DNA of 62,208 nt, from the NCBI GenBank assembly GCA_004557975.1, contig SFEV01000008.1:1-62208 (forward strand), read 5' to 3'. The position numbers and the translations under genes are program-made. The notes beneath the pieces are model-generated. The model was given only the letters and a program-made list of their open reading frames with translations, was not told the DNA's origin and did no database searches. Position 1 is the first letter of the stretch; each line of letters begins with the position of its first letter. Shown here piece after piece: positions 52,063 to 60,607 of this stretch. This stretch comes from Lachnospiraceae bacterium. Lineage in GTDB: Bacteria; Bacillota; Clostridia; Lachnospirales; Lachnospiraceae.

Positions 52063-53376
52063 TCAGCTTCTCGCAGAATCCTTTACAACAGAGGTCAGGA
52101 AGTACGTATCAAAATTGTTCGGATAATTTTCAAAAACGTAGCCCGTCACCACGCGTCTCGTCTGGCGAAGATACGTATCGTTCACCTCCAGATGGTCTCC
52201 GCCGGCCCACAGTCCGATCAGGTAGCGGAAGCCCTGTCCCGTCAGAAATACGGCTTTCTCCGTCTCATAATTCACCTCGGATCCGTAGGGGTAGATCAGT
52301 GTATCGCAGGATCCGATCAGCCGCCCGACAGAGGCCTGCCATTTCGTGATATCCTCCTTCAGAGTATCATAATTCATATTTCCCATTTCCTGATAGCTGT
52401 AACCGGCAGATGCGAACGTCCAGCCATCCTCCGTAAGCTTCCGGGCGATGTCAGAGACCATCTGCTCATTGTTCTCAAAGCCCTCTGTCTCTCCGTCGCC
52501 CACCTGGTATCCTAACGCTCCACCCGCACCTGACAGAGAGATAATTCCACGTGCGCCGCGGAATGAGAAGTCAGGATGCTCCTCAATAAACTGCTCCAGA
52601 GCAGGTACCACATCGTACGCTCCCAGCAGATCATGGCCTTCCGCATCTGTATAAACGGCTGCGACCTCGCCGTCGGAATCCAGCGTCAGCTTCGTAGCCA
52701 CACCGTCCCCGTTGCGGACCGAACTGTAATTCAGGTCATCAACAGAAATGATCAGCGGCTTCCTTCCCTGTGGAATCACCGGATTCTTTGCCGTCATCAG
52801 AATATCGGAACCGCCCTCCTCTTCCTCGGCGAGGCTGTGAATATCAATCAGAATATAGCCGCTCTTGTACAGTTCATTCAGAATCGCCTCAAATTCTGCC
52901 AGCGTAATCATGTTCTGACGATATACCGGAGAATACTCATCACCGTCAAAAGCGCGCTCTGTATCCACCACGAGATTCGTAAAGCTCAGATGGCCGATAT
53001 CGCCATCATACTCATACATGCTGTCCAGGGCACTCTGATATTCTGCAGCTGCCTCTGTGGCCCGTCCATCCTCTTTGAGCTCCTCCGAATTCTGCAGAAG
53101 ACTGATGGCCTCCTCATAGCGGTACTCCAGTGCCAGCGCAGCCGCATCCTCCAGAGTCTTTGTTCTGGCAGATTCCAGAGCCTCCTCGGATTCACGCTGC
53201 TCCCGCTCTGCTTTCATCTTCGGCGTCTCCACCGGTTCATTGTTCTCATATTTATCCAGTGTACCGATGCATTCGGCAAGCTGGTAATTCAGCACTTTCC
53301 TGGAGCAGCCGCCAAGTGACAGTGCAACTGCCGCAGCTGTCAGTACCGTCAGAAATTTCCGTGTTCTGCTGTGCAT
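52063..53376 (-). CDS. Polysaccharide-deacetylase-like lipoprotein, probably inactive
   Basis: Lipoprotein of 437 residues with lipobox LGGC near residue 24, a Glu-rich helical region (about 45-130), and a C-terminal NodB-like domain from about 190. It keeps the first NodB motif in modified form (IISVDDLNYS, with Asp-Asp), but the segment matching the His-x3-His zinc motif reads FASAGYSYQEMG, with Ala and Tyr where the two zinc His residues belong. Catalysis by the usual mechanism is therefore unlikely. It could be a glycan-binding pseudo-enzyme. It lies upstream of nrdD on the same strand with about 190 nt between. Confidence 0.8.
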   Translation of the reverse strand: MHSRTRKFLTVLTAAAVALSLGGCSRKVLNYQLAECIGTLDKYENNEPVETPKMKAEREQRESEEALESARTKTLEDAAALALEYRYEEAISLLQNSEELKEDGRATEAAAEYQSALDSMYEYDGDIGHLSFTNLVVDTERAFDGDEYSPVYRQNMITLAEFEAILNELYKSGYILIDIHSLAEEEEGGSDILMTAKNPVIPQGRKPLIISVDDLNYSSVRNGDGVATKLTLDSDGEVAAVYTDAEGHDLLGAYDVVPALEQFIEEHPDFSFRGARGIISLSGAGGALGYQVGDGETEGFENNEQMVSDIARKLTEDGWTFASAGYSYQEMGNMNYDTLKEDITKWQASVGRLIGSCDTLIYPYGSEVNYETEKAVFLTGQGFRYLIGLWAGGDHLEVNDTYLRQTRRVVTGYVFENYPNNFDTYFLTSVVKDSARS

Positions 53377-53535
53377 AATCCTTCCCCATTTCTTTATCTT
53401 CTAAAAATGCTTTCCGCATGACAGCCCCGAATTTCCTGCCACGCAAAAAAAGCTATAACAATGTCTAGCATTATTATAGCTTTGCCTCTCTATTTAAACA
53501 AGACACATTTTCGAAATTCTGCCGGTCACCGGATC

Positions 53536-54654
53536 TTATGCGGCACTTCCTTTCTTTTTCCTGTTTTCCTGTCTTGATATTTTATCATATTCCATCAGCT
53601 TCTGTTTCTCAGCCGGACTCAGGTCAACAGGCACCTGAATCTGGATTACAAGGTATTCGTCTCCATACACTGACGGATCTTTCATGGACACTGCTCCCTT
53701 GTTGCGGAGCCTGATTTTGCTTCCGGACTGTGTCCCCGCCGGAATCCTGCACATAATTCTGCCGTACAGAGTCATTACCTCAACCTCGCCGCCAAGGACA
53801 GCTGTCGTAAACGGAATCTGAACCGTCGCATAGATGTCCAGACCCTTTCGCTCATATCCGGGCTTATCCATTACATGAACCTTCAGGAAAAGATCACCCG
53901 GTGCCCCACCGGACAATCCGGCGCTTCCTTTTCCCTTCAGCCGCACGCTCATGCCATCCTCAATGCCTGCCGGTATGTGCACCTGCAGTGTCTGGACAGC
54001 ATCTGCAGCACCGCTTCCCTGAAGACGGATCTTCTTATCACAGCCCAGCACGGCTTCTTCAAAAGTAACCTGAATGTCCGCCTGCGCATCCGCACCTCTG
54101 CCCGGACCGCGCCTGCCTCCAAAGCCACTTTCAAATCCGGCACTCCCTGCTGCACCGTATCTGTCGCCAAAACCGCTTCTGTAACCACTTCCGAAACCGG
54201 AGTCGCCTGAGGAGCCATACCTGCCGCTAAAGCCGCCTCCAAAGCCTGTACTGCCTGACGAACCGTATCCACTGCCAAAGCTGTCTCCAAAGAATTCTTT
54301 GAAGATATCCTCCGCGCTGTCTCCCTCGAAATGGTACGTACGGTAGCTTCCGCCGCCATCCTGCCCGAAGTGACTGTAAGCTCCGCTGCCGTCCCGGCTG
54401 CCGCTCTCAGCTCCCTGACCCATACTCCCGTCAAAAGCGGCGAAGCCGTACTGATCGTACAGCTTCCGCTTTTCCTTATCACTCAGGACGTTGTATGCTT
54501 CGGTAATCTCTTTGAACTTCTGCTCAGCCTGCGGATCCCCGGAATTGATATCCGGATGGTATTTTTTTGCAAGCTTCCGGTAAGCCCGCTTGATTTCCTT
54601 CTCATCTGCCTGCTTGTGGATACCAAGCACGTCGTAATAGTCTTTTTTCACCAT
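53536..54654 (-). CDS. dnaJ: DnaJ-like co-chaperone without zinc fingers (CbpA type)
   Basis: Hsp40 co-chaperone of 372 residues. The J-domain at the N-terminus holds the HPD motif (KYHPDINSG). A Gly/Phe/Tyr-rich linker follows with imperfect repeats of the GFGSGY/GRYGSSG kind (about 115-205). Two C-terminal beta-barrel peptide-binding domains follow from about 208 (TFEEAVLGCDKKIRL). The cysteine-rich zinc-finger region of type I DnaJ is missing, so it is a type II/CbpA-like protein. Start ATG 54654 has AAAGGAG 8 nt upstream. It follows hsp20 by 29 nt, sharing its heat-shock promoter. Partner is likely the DnaK encoded at 47762. Confidence 0.9.
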   Translation of the reverse strand: MVKKDYYDVLGIHKQADEKEIKRAYRKLAKKYHPDINSGDPQAEQKFKEITEAYNVLSDKEKRKLYDQYGFAAFDGSMGQGAESGSRDGSGAYSHFGQDGGGSYRTYHFEGDSAEDIFKEFFGDSFGSGYGSSGSTGFGGGFSGRYGSSGDSGFGSGYRSGFGDRYGAAGSAGFESGFGGRRGPGRGADAQADIQVTFEEAVLGCDKKIRLQGSGAADAVQTLQVHIPAGIEDGMSVRLKGKGSAGLSGGAPGDLFLKVHVMDKPGYERKGLDIYATVQIPFTTAVLGGEVEVMTLYGRIMCRIPAGTQSGSKIRLRNKGAVSMKDPSVYGDEYLVIQIQVPVDLSPAEKQKLMEYDKISRQENRKKKGSAA

Positions 54655-54683
54655 AACAACTGCTCCTTTCCGCAGGAACACAC

Positions 54684-55127
54684 TCAGCCGTCAATGGTAA
54701 TATATTTTTTCTCTTCCACGGCGGGTTTTGCGTCTTTCTTCGGAACAGAAATTTTCAGAGTACCATCTTCAAATTTTGCCCTGATGTCTTCCTGTGTGAT
54801 ATTCTCACCTACATAGAAGCTTCTGCTGCAGCTTCCATAGTAGCGCTCCCGACGGATATATTTTCCATTGTCATCCTTCTTATCCTCGGATTTCTTGTTT
54901 GCCGCGGTAATGGTCATATACCCGTCTTTCAGTTCCGCCTTTACATCCTCCTTGCGGTAACCCGGCAGATCAATGTCCAGCTCATAGCTGGTGTCTGTCT
55001 CCTTCACATCGGTTCTCATTACATGCGTCTCCGGCATCTGATACCGTACAACGTGTCTCGACGGACGTGCAAAATCATCAAAAAACTCATCAATTAAATT
55101 TTCTCCGAAAATACTTGGCATCAACAT
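54684..55127 (-). CDS. hsp20: Small heat-shock protein (Hsp20/alpha-crystallin)
   Basis: ATP-independent holdase of 147 residues. The alpha-crystallin domain (about 40-130) includes the usual strands DTSYELDIDLPGYRKEDVKAEL and the C-terminal IXI-type segment LKISVPK. Start ATG 55127 has AGGAG upstream. It heads an operon with dnaJ under a promoter overlapped by a CIRCE-like operator, so heat induction through HrcA is expected. A second ATG lies two codons in. Confidence 0.95.
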   Translation of the reverse strand: MLMPSIFGENLIDEFFDDFARPSRHVVRYQMPETHVMRTDVKETDTSYELDIDLPGYRKEDVKAELKDGYMTITAANKKSEDKKDDNGKYIRRERYYGSCSRSFYVGENITQEDIRAKFEDGTLKISVPKKDAKPAVEEKKYITIDG

Positions 55128-55175
55128 AAATCATCTCTCCTCTCAGGATATTGCTTATTTATTTGTTCTAGTTGT

Positions 55176-55218
55176 GTTATAACACCTATTGTTATCACTG
55201 TCAATAGTCGAGTGCTAA
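55176..55218 (-). promoter_or_regulatory. CIRCE-like HrcA operator with heat-shock promoter
   Basis: On the minus strand TTAGCACTC-N9-CAGTGATAA (55192-55218) matches CIRCE (TTAGCACTC-N9-GAGTGCTAA) in all of the left arm and 7 of 9 right-arm bases. The -35 TTGACA (55199-55204) lies within it, the -10 TATAAC (55176-55181) follows after 17 nt. HrcA binding would block the promoter of hsp20-dnaJ. No hrcA gene lies in the window. Confidence 0.85.
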
Positions 55219-55242
55219 TTATTTGTGAAGAATTTGTAAACG

Positions 55243-55440
55243 CTACGAGCCATGCAAAATGGTGAAAAAAGACGCCCTGTGCATGGCGTATGCCACTACT
55301 TCACAGGGATTTTTCTTTTCCTGCTGTTCCAGCGTCAGTGCTTCTTTCTCCTTTGCCGGAGCCCCATAATCTCCAAGTGTTCCTGTTACCGGATTCTTGC
55401 GGATAATCCCATCTTCCACTGCCAGTTCAAAACTGGGATG
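55243..55440 (-). pseudogene. Tyrosine integrase fragment
   Basis: A minus-strand frame reads FELAVEDGIIRKNPV then LGDYGAPAKEKEALTLEQQE (about 55431-55315), the core-binding domain and the start of the catalytic domain of Tn916/ICE-type tyrosine integrases. Both ends are lost: upstream it abuts transposase sequence in another frame, and downstream the catalytic domain with its Arg-His-Tyr residues is absent. It is a remnant of an integrated mobile element. An internally deleted copy of the structured element's P1 stem overlaps its distal end. Confidence 0.75.
55249..55287. repeat. Possible collapsed copy of the 168-nt structured element
   Basis: GCCATGCA (55249-55256) and TGCATGGC (55280-55287) are exactly the P1 arms of the elements at 19538 and 34939, but only 23 nt lie between. 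The stretch after the left arm (AAATG, then AAAAA) resembles the start of P2, so this may be an element that lost its interior. Confidence 0.45.
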
Positions 55441-55605
55441 CCACGAATGGTGCCTGGATAAGCACGAAGATCTTTTTCGGGATAAACATAAACCATACGT
55501 CCGCATTCAGAAGTAGTACAGGGATTATCGCAGATAAGAGGAATGTATGCTTTTGTGAAGTGTTTATTTTCGCCAAAGGTATTGCCTGTAAGCAGTTCAC
55601 CATAA
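55441..55605 (-). pseudogene. DDE transposase C-terminal fragment
   Basis: A minus-strand frame reads GNTFGENKHFTKAYIPLICD then NPCTTSECGRMVYVYPEKDL and RAYPGTIRG. This resembles the C-terminal region of DDE transposases of gut Clostridia, with no start codon and no end. It is cut by the integrase fragment on one side and by the IS1182-like transposase on the other. It is evidence of repeated insertion at this site. Confidence 0.65.
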
Positions 55606-57064
55606 AGCTGGCACGAATGCTTTTTATGAGTTTAAAGGAAAAAAGCTGACTTCTGAAATACTGGATGATCTTAATTACCAGTTTTTGCGCCGGCTGCAAA
55701 AAGAAGGCCTTGTTACACTGAAAGAACTTTTTATCGATGTGACTAAGATCGAAGCCAATGCAAACCGTTATACATTTGTCTGGCGTGGTACGGTTAATTA
55801 CCATCTGGCTGGCCTGCTGGATTCTATCGATCTGACCTTTACCAGGTACAATACATTTTTGCAGGAGAATGGTTATGGGCAAAAGTATGATATCGGGAAT
55901 GCACAGATGTTTGTGATCGAGGGAATGGATAAAGTCCGCACTGTAATAGAAAAGAATCGGAAACGGAAGCTGTCAAAGCATAAGAAACTTGCAAATAATA
56001 CAGTCATTGAGATTGATAACTGTTCTCCACTTGAAATTCTGAAACTGCAAAAGAACCTTAATACGATTGCCTCCGGAGAAGGGATTGAGTTCGTTTATGG
56101 AAAAGGAAAAAGGAAACCTGAACTCCAGCAGCTGTATGAAGAACTGGAAAATCTCGGTCAGCGTTTGATGGGATATAAGAAATGCTTCGAGGTCATGGGA
56201 AAAGACCGGAGCAGCTATTCCAAGACAGACCTGGAAGCTACTTTTATGCGGATGAAAGAGGATCATATGCTGAACGGGCAGTTAAAGCCGGCGTACAATG
56301 TACATGTACAGATCGCGGTGGAAAACTATTTTATCGTTCACGGCTATGTGAGTAATGACCGGACAGATTATAATACTCTGATCCCGGTCCTGGAAAAACA
56401 CCAGAAGGCTTTTGGCAGCGTCCTGGAAGAGGTGACTGCTGACAGCGGATACTGTAGTGAAAAGAATCTGCTTTATTTAAAAGAAAAAGGGATAGAAAGC
56501 TATATAAAACTGCAGGATCATGAAAAACGCAAAACACGTGCATATGCCGAAGATATCAGCAAATATTACAACATGAAAGTCGAAGTATTTGAAGATGAGC
56601 AGTTCTATATCTGCCATGATGGACGTGAACTGCGTCACATAAGAACGGAAACTAAAGAGCAGAATGGTTATACCCAGACCTTTGAGGTATACGGCTGCGC
56701 CTACTGCAGTGGATGCGAACATAAAGCCCGCTGTCTGTATAAATATAATGCCGAAAAGGATACTGAGAAAAACAAGATAATGAAGATCAATGAGCATTGG
56801 GAGGAATTGCGTGAAAAATCCCATGCAAACATCCAAAGTGAGCGTGGAATTCTGAAATGGCAGACACGTTCGATCCAGACAGAAGGACATTTCGGTGATA
56901 TCAAAGAAAACGAAAATTTCCGCCGTTTTAATTACCGTTCCGCAGATAAAGTGTACAAAGAATTCATGTTGTATGCAATCGGAAGGAATATAAATAAATA
57001 CTGCCGTTTTCTCAATGAAAAATTAAAGAAGTTTGAGGGAAAAACACCGAAAAAAACAGCTTGA
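55606..57064 (+). pseudogene. IS1182-family transposase, N-terminally truncated
   Basis: Cut-and-paste transposase of the IS1182 family. In-frame sequence begins with KAGTNAFYEFKGKKLTS, continues through the catalytic block LFIDVTKIEANANRYTFVWRG, EVTADSGYCSEKNLLYLKEK, and a Cys-rich patch (CAYCSGCEHKARC), and ends with EGHFGDIKENENFRRFNYRS and the stop at 57064. The family is usually about 550 residues; here about 90 N-terminal residues are missing because an in-frame stop and foreign transposase sequence lie just upstream. The only starts left are non-ATG codons such as TTG 55685. It is probably inactive. Confidence 0.85.
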
Positions 57065-57136
57065 TCAAAAGTGTGGCTGTAAAAATCCAGACAAGGGATT
57101 TTTGCGGCCAAAAATAAATTTCATCTTTCATAGAAA

Positions 57137-57192
57137 AAAGGATCCTACGCAAGGTGGAAGGCTAACAAGCCTTGTCCTTGCAGGGATCCTTT
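57137..57192 (+). terminator. Complex hairpin after the transposase
   Basis: AAAGGATCC pairs with GGATCCTTT, enclosing GCAAGG/CCTTGC and AAGGCT/AGCCTT, followed by TTTC. This may be the terminator or the subterminal structure of the insertion-sequence right end. Confidence 0.55.
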
Positions 57193-57360
57193 CAATTGCT
57201 ACTGAGGATGCCGAAATGTGATATTAACCGACAGCCCCTTCTGCTTTACTTTATTCTATATCTTTTTGTAATCCGTTCATTCGACAACCTCTATCTGGCA
57301 CGCTTTCATGACCTTCAGTGCAGTCTCATGACTTTCCGGTGTTACCCCTGCGTATCTCGT

Positions 57361-58536
57361 TTAAATACGAGCTACACCGGTTCTCTTTGCTGCCTCAGCA
57401 ACCGCTTTGGCTACCGCTGGTCCTACTCGCTTATCAAATGCCTTCGGAATAATATACTCCGGAGAAAGTTCCTCATCTGTGATCAGATTTGCAAGTGCTT
57501 CAGACGCTGCCAATTTCATTTCGTCATTGATTTCTTTTGCTCTCACATCAAATGCACCACGGAAGATTCCCGGGAAAGCAAGTACGTTGTTGATCTGGTT
57601 CGGGAAATCACTTCTTCCTGTGGAAACAACTTTTGCTCCGCCTGCCTTTGCATCATCCGGGAAAATCTCCGGAGTCGGGTTCGCACATGCAAAAACAACT
57701 GCATCTTTGTTCATGGTCTTAACCATCTCTGTTGTAACAGCACCCGGTGCTGAAACACCGATAAATACATCAGCGCCAACCAGCATCTCTGCAAGAGAAC
57801 CGGATTTTTTAGCCAGGTTAGTAACTTTAGCCATTTCTTCTTTGATCGGATTCATGCCTTCCGGGCGTCCCTCGTAGATTGCACCCTTTCTGTCGCAGAG
57901 AGTGATATCTTTGAATCCTGCTGTCAGAAGGAGACGTGCAATAGAAATTGCAGCAGCTCCTGCTCCATTCATAACGATACGAACATCTTCTTTTTTCTTT
58001 CCTACAACCTTCAGTGCGTTGGTCAGACCGGCAAGAGTGATAATCGCTGTACCATGCTGATCGTCGTGGAAAATCGGGATATCACATTTTTCTTTTAATT
58101 TCTTCTCAATTTCAAAACATCTCGGTGCTGAAATATCTTCCAGATTTACTCCGCCAAAAGAACCGGAGATTAGATAAATTGTATTAACGATCTCATCTAC
58201 ATCATTGCTCTTGATACAAAGAGGGAATGCATCTACATCGCCAAATGCCTTGAAAAGTACACATTTTCCTTCCATTACCGGCATTCCGGCCTCTGGTCCG
58301 ATATTTCCAAGTCCAAGAACAGCTGAACCGTCAGTTACTACCAGACACATGTTCCATCTTCTGGTAAGATCATAAGATTTATCCACATCCTTCTGGATTT
58401 CGAGACAAGGCTGTGCAACACCTGGTGTATAGGCAAGTGACAGATCATCCTTATTTTCTACAGCTACTCTTGTTACAACTTCAATCTTACCTTTCCATTC
58501 TCCATGCAGTCTTAAAGATTCTTTTGCATAATCCAT
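57361..58536 (-). CDS. NAD(P)-dependent malic enzyme
   Basis: Oxidatively decarboxylates malate to pyruvate and CO2 in the cytosol. The 391-residue protein is the short prokaryotic type. Motifs are LAYTPGVAQPC with VTDGSAVLGLGNIGP in the N-terminal domain, the catalytic region PIFHDDQHGTAI, and the dinucleotide-binding GAGAAAI. It follows the Ldh2-family dehydrogenase gene on the same strand (98 nt), forming a malate/lactate catabolism cluster with a FadR-type regulator. Cofactor preference cannot be fixed from sequence by eye. The pathway converts malate to pyruvate for fermentation. Confidence 0.94.
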   Translation of the reverse strand: MDYAKESLRLHGEWKGKIEVVTRVAVENKDDLSLAYTPGVAQPCLEIQKDVDKSYDLTRRWNMCLVVTDGSAVLGLGNIGPEAGMPVMEGKCVLFKAFGDVDAFPLCIKSNDVDEIVNTIYLISGSFGGVNLEDISAPRCFEIEKKLKEKCDIPIFHDDQHGTAIITLAGLTNALKVVGKKKEDVRIVMNGAGAAAISIARLLLTAGFKDITLCDRKGAIYEGRPEGMNPIKEEMAKVTNLAKKSGSLAEMLVGADVFIGVSAPGAVTTEMVKTMNKDAVVFACANPTPEIFPDDAKAGGAKVVSTGRSDFPNQINNVLAFPGIFRGAFDVRAKEINDEMKLAASEALANLITDEELSPEYIIPKAFDKRVGPAVAKAVAEAAKRTGVARI

Positions 58537-58597
58537 TTCTATTGTCCTCCCTGGTATCTTAAGTTTTGCGAAACCGTATCATTCGACTCTTCTATTG

Positions 58598-58622
58598 TTG
58601 CTGTTCACTCCGTTCACAGCAA
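58598..58622 (-). repeat. Short palindromic repeat, copy A
   Basis: TTGCTGT (58598-58604) and ACAGCAA (58616-58622) flank an 11-nt centre. The 25-nt unit recurs in inverted orientation at 60779-60803 with one mismatch. The two copies bracket the Ldh2-family and regulator genes. Confidence 0.6.
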
Positions 58623-58634
58623 TCTTCTAATCTA

Positions 58635-59765
58635 TTAATAATTACCGGTAAAGAATTTGCTTTCTTTTGGAAGCTCATATCCATCAAAATATTTATTAAA
58701 GTCAAGTCCGAGATATCCACACAGATTAGCAAGTTCGACCATCGTATTATCGTTTACAGGTAATCCATGCTCTCTTCTATCTTTTTCTGCCAAAACTTCT
58801 TTTTCACCATGTGTATAAATACGATCTTTGCCTTCTGCCTTCGGACTTTCTCTCAAAGCTTCCAGGTATTCTGAAAAGTGTCTGCGGATTGCTTGAGGAT
58901 CACCAAATGCAGCCGGATCGATTGCCATAAATCCATGACAGATTCCTGTTTTATCCGGGAATGTGCAGCAATGATCCGAAGTAACACCCATAGAAAGAAT
59001 GGAACTGAATAGTTCACACAGCATACCATATCCATATCCCTTGTGGCTTCCTGTAACCTCTTCATTTCCACCAAGGGGCATGATTCCACCGCCCTTCTTT
59101 GCAACAATATTGGAAAGGACATCCGGTGCATCTGTACTTGCATGACCATCTTTGTCCAGGGCCCATCCATCCGGAAGTGGTTTCTCCATTTTATTGTACA
59201 TTTCGAGTTTTCCTCTTGTAACTACCGTGGTAGAACAGTCAAAGAAAAACGGATACGGGTCTGCCGGCATAGCTACTGCGATTGGGTTTGATCCAAGCAT
59301 GGCTTTTTTGCCAAACGTAGGAACCATAATAGCCTCTGAATTTGTACAGGCCATTCCCAGAAGTCCCTCATCGCACGCCATCTTTGCATAATATCCGGCG
59401 ATACCGAAATGATTAGACTCACGGACAGTTACAATTCCAACTCCGGTCTTTTTGGCTTTTTCGATTGCTTTTTTCATTGCATAAACGGAAATAAGCTGTC
59501 CCATTCCATTATGACCATCAATCACTGCAGATATCGGTGTTTCAAATACAATTTCAGGCTTTGCCTGCGGATGGATCGTTCCCTTTTCGATTCCCTTATG
59601 ATAACGCACCATTCTCTGCATGCCATGACTTTCTATTCCATAAAGGTCAGCCGTAAGAAGCACATCCTTGATCTGATTGCTTTCTTCCTCTGTAAAACCA
59701 AACGCCTTGAATACGTCTCCGCAAAAATGATTCAGTGTCTCATGTGACCATTTCACATATCCCAT
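58635..59765 (-). CDS. Malate/L-lactate dehydrogenase family (Ldh2/YlbC type)
   Basis: NAD(P)-dependent 2-hydroxyacid dehydrogenase of the non-Rossmann Ldh2 family (malate, L-lactate, sulfolactate or ureidoglycolate dehydrogenases), 376 residues. Landmarks are YGIESHGMQRMVRY with the substrate-binding His, MKKAIEKAKKTGVGIVTVRESNHFG with the cofactor-binding His-Phe-Gly, and GSNPIAVAMP. Start ATG 59765 is the homology start; only a modest GAGGG precedes it. It is followed by malic enzyme and preceded by a FadR-type regulator, with a promoter carrying three operator copies. A malate or lactate substrate is likely; sulfolactate or ureidoglycolate cannot be excluded. Confidence 0.85.
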   Translation of the reverse strand: MGYVKWSHETLNHFCGDVFKAFGFTEEESNQIKDVLLTADLYGIESHGMQRMVRYHKGIEKGTIHPQAKPEIVFETPISAVIDGHNGMGQLISVYAMKKAIEKAKKTGVGIVTVRESNHFGIAGYYAKMACDEGLLGMACTNSEAIMVPTFGKKAMLGSNPIAVAMPADPYPFFFDCSTTVVTRGKLEMYNKMEKPLPDGWALDKDGHASTDAPDVLSNIVAKKGGGIMPLGGNEEVTGSHKGYGYGMLCELFSSILSMGVTSDHCCTFPDKTGICHGFMAIDPAAFGDPQAIRRHFSEYLEALRESPKAEGKDRIYTHGEKEVLAEKDRREHGLPVNDNTMVELANLCGYLGLDFNKYFDGYELPKESKFFTGNY

Positions 59766-59783
59766 TGTTTCGTCCCTCTTTCT

Positions 59784-59856
59784 GGTATTGCCGGTTTTAT
59801 TTATTGGCATTACCAATTTATATTTTAATTATACCACCGGTATTACCAAAATGCAA
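59784..59856 (-). promoter_or_regulatory. Promoter with three phased operators for the malate/lactate cluster
   Basis: Minus-strand -35 TTGCAT (59851-59856), 17-nt spacer, -10 TATAAT (59828-59833). Three GGTATTACC-like palindromes occur: 59839-59847 (perfect, within the spacer), 59806-59814 (in TTGG-cat-TACCAA) and 59784-59792 (GGTATTGCC). Centres are 33 and 22 nt apart, close to whole helical turns. The adjacent FadR-type protein is the obvious ligand. Confidence 0.7.
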
Positions 59857-59899
59857 TAGAGGTCATATCAATTTATCCTGTAAAAATGCCCAAAATTTC

Positions 59900-60607
59900 T
59901 CAGGATTTTTTTTGCATTTCTTCCATATAACGTTCAATCGTATCCATATGTTCGGACATACATCGTTCCGCCTGTTCTGCATCTCCGTTGATGATTGCCT
60001 TAACAAGCCGATGATGCTGGTCATCAACCTCTCTGACAGAATTATTCTTTTTCATAATGTAGTCTCTCGTCCCGGAAACAATATTCTCAGTAAGCTGATC
60101 TGCTGCCGCAAGGACACTGTAAACCATCGGGTTATCTGCGATCTTTGCAATCTTCTTGTGAAGTTCGCGATCCAGTTCACCCCGTATCTTTTCATCTTCT
60201 GCGGCGTCCAGCCGTGCAAGAATCACCCATAATTCTGCTGCATCCAGCGGTGTGCACTTTCGTGCCGCAAGAATTGCCGCTTCTCGCTCCAGTGCTGCAC
60301 GGAACTGCTGATTCTGGCGCAGATATCCATTATTTAATTTAAAAAGTATGGATAAAGGTTCGATCAGCCAGGTATCCAGGTCCTCCGTAATATAATTTCC
60401 GCCTCCCGGCACCGGCTTGACTATTCCCAGCAGTTCCAGTGCTCTCAAAGCTTCTCTGACTGCCGGTCTGGATACTCCCATGATCTCCGCCATTGTCCGC
60501 TCCGCCGGAAGGGCATCGCCCGCTTTGAGACTGCCATTCTGAATGTTCTCTATAATCTGATTTAAAATCCCGTTGAAAGCCCGTTCATCTCTAATTTCTT
60601 TAAACAT
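59900..60607 (-). CDS. GntR-family regulator, FadR subfamily with FCD ligand domain
   Basis: Transcription factor of 235 residues. An N-terminal winged helix (about 8-78) contains SLKAGDALPAERTMAEIMGV and SRPAVREALRALELLG. The helical FCD ligand domain (about 95-225) has a candidate metal-binding set of Asp and His residues (ELHKKIA, DDQHHRLVKAI). Start ATG 60607 has GGAGG upstream with further in-frame codons less likely. LldR and related proteins use this fold to sense lactate or other small acids. It precedes the Ldh2-family and malic enzyme genes on the same strand. Confidence 0.92.
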   Translation of the reverse strand: MFKEIRDERAFNGILNQIIENIQNGSLKAGDALPAERTMAEIMGVSRPAVREALRALELLGIVKPVPGGGNYITEDLDTWLIEPLSILFKLNNGYLRQNQQFRAALEREAAILAARKCTPLDAAELWVILARLDAAEDEKIRGELDRELHKKIAKIADNPMVYSVLAAADQLTENIVSGTRDYIMKKNNSVREVDDQHHRLVKAIINGDAEQAERCMSEHMDTIERYMEEMQKKS

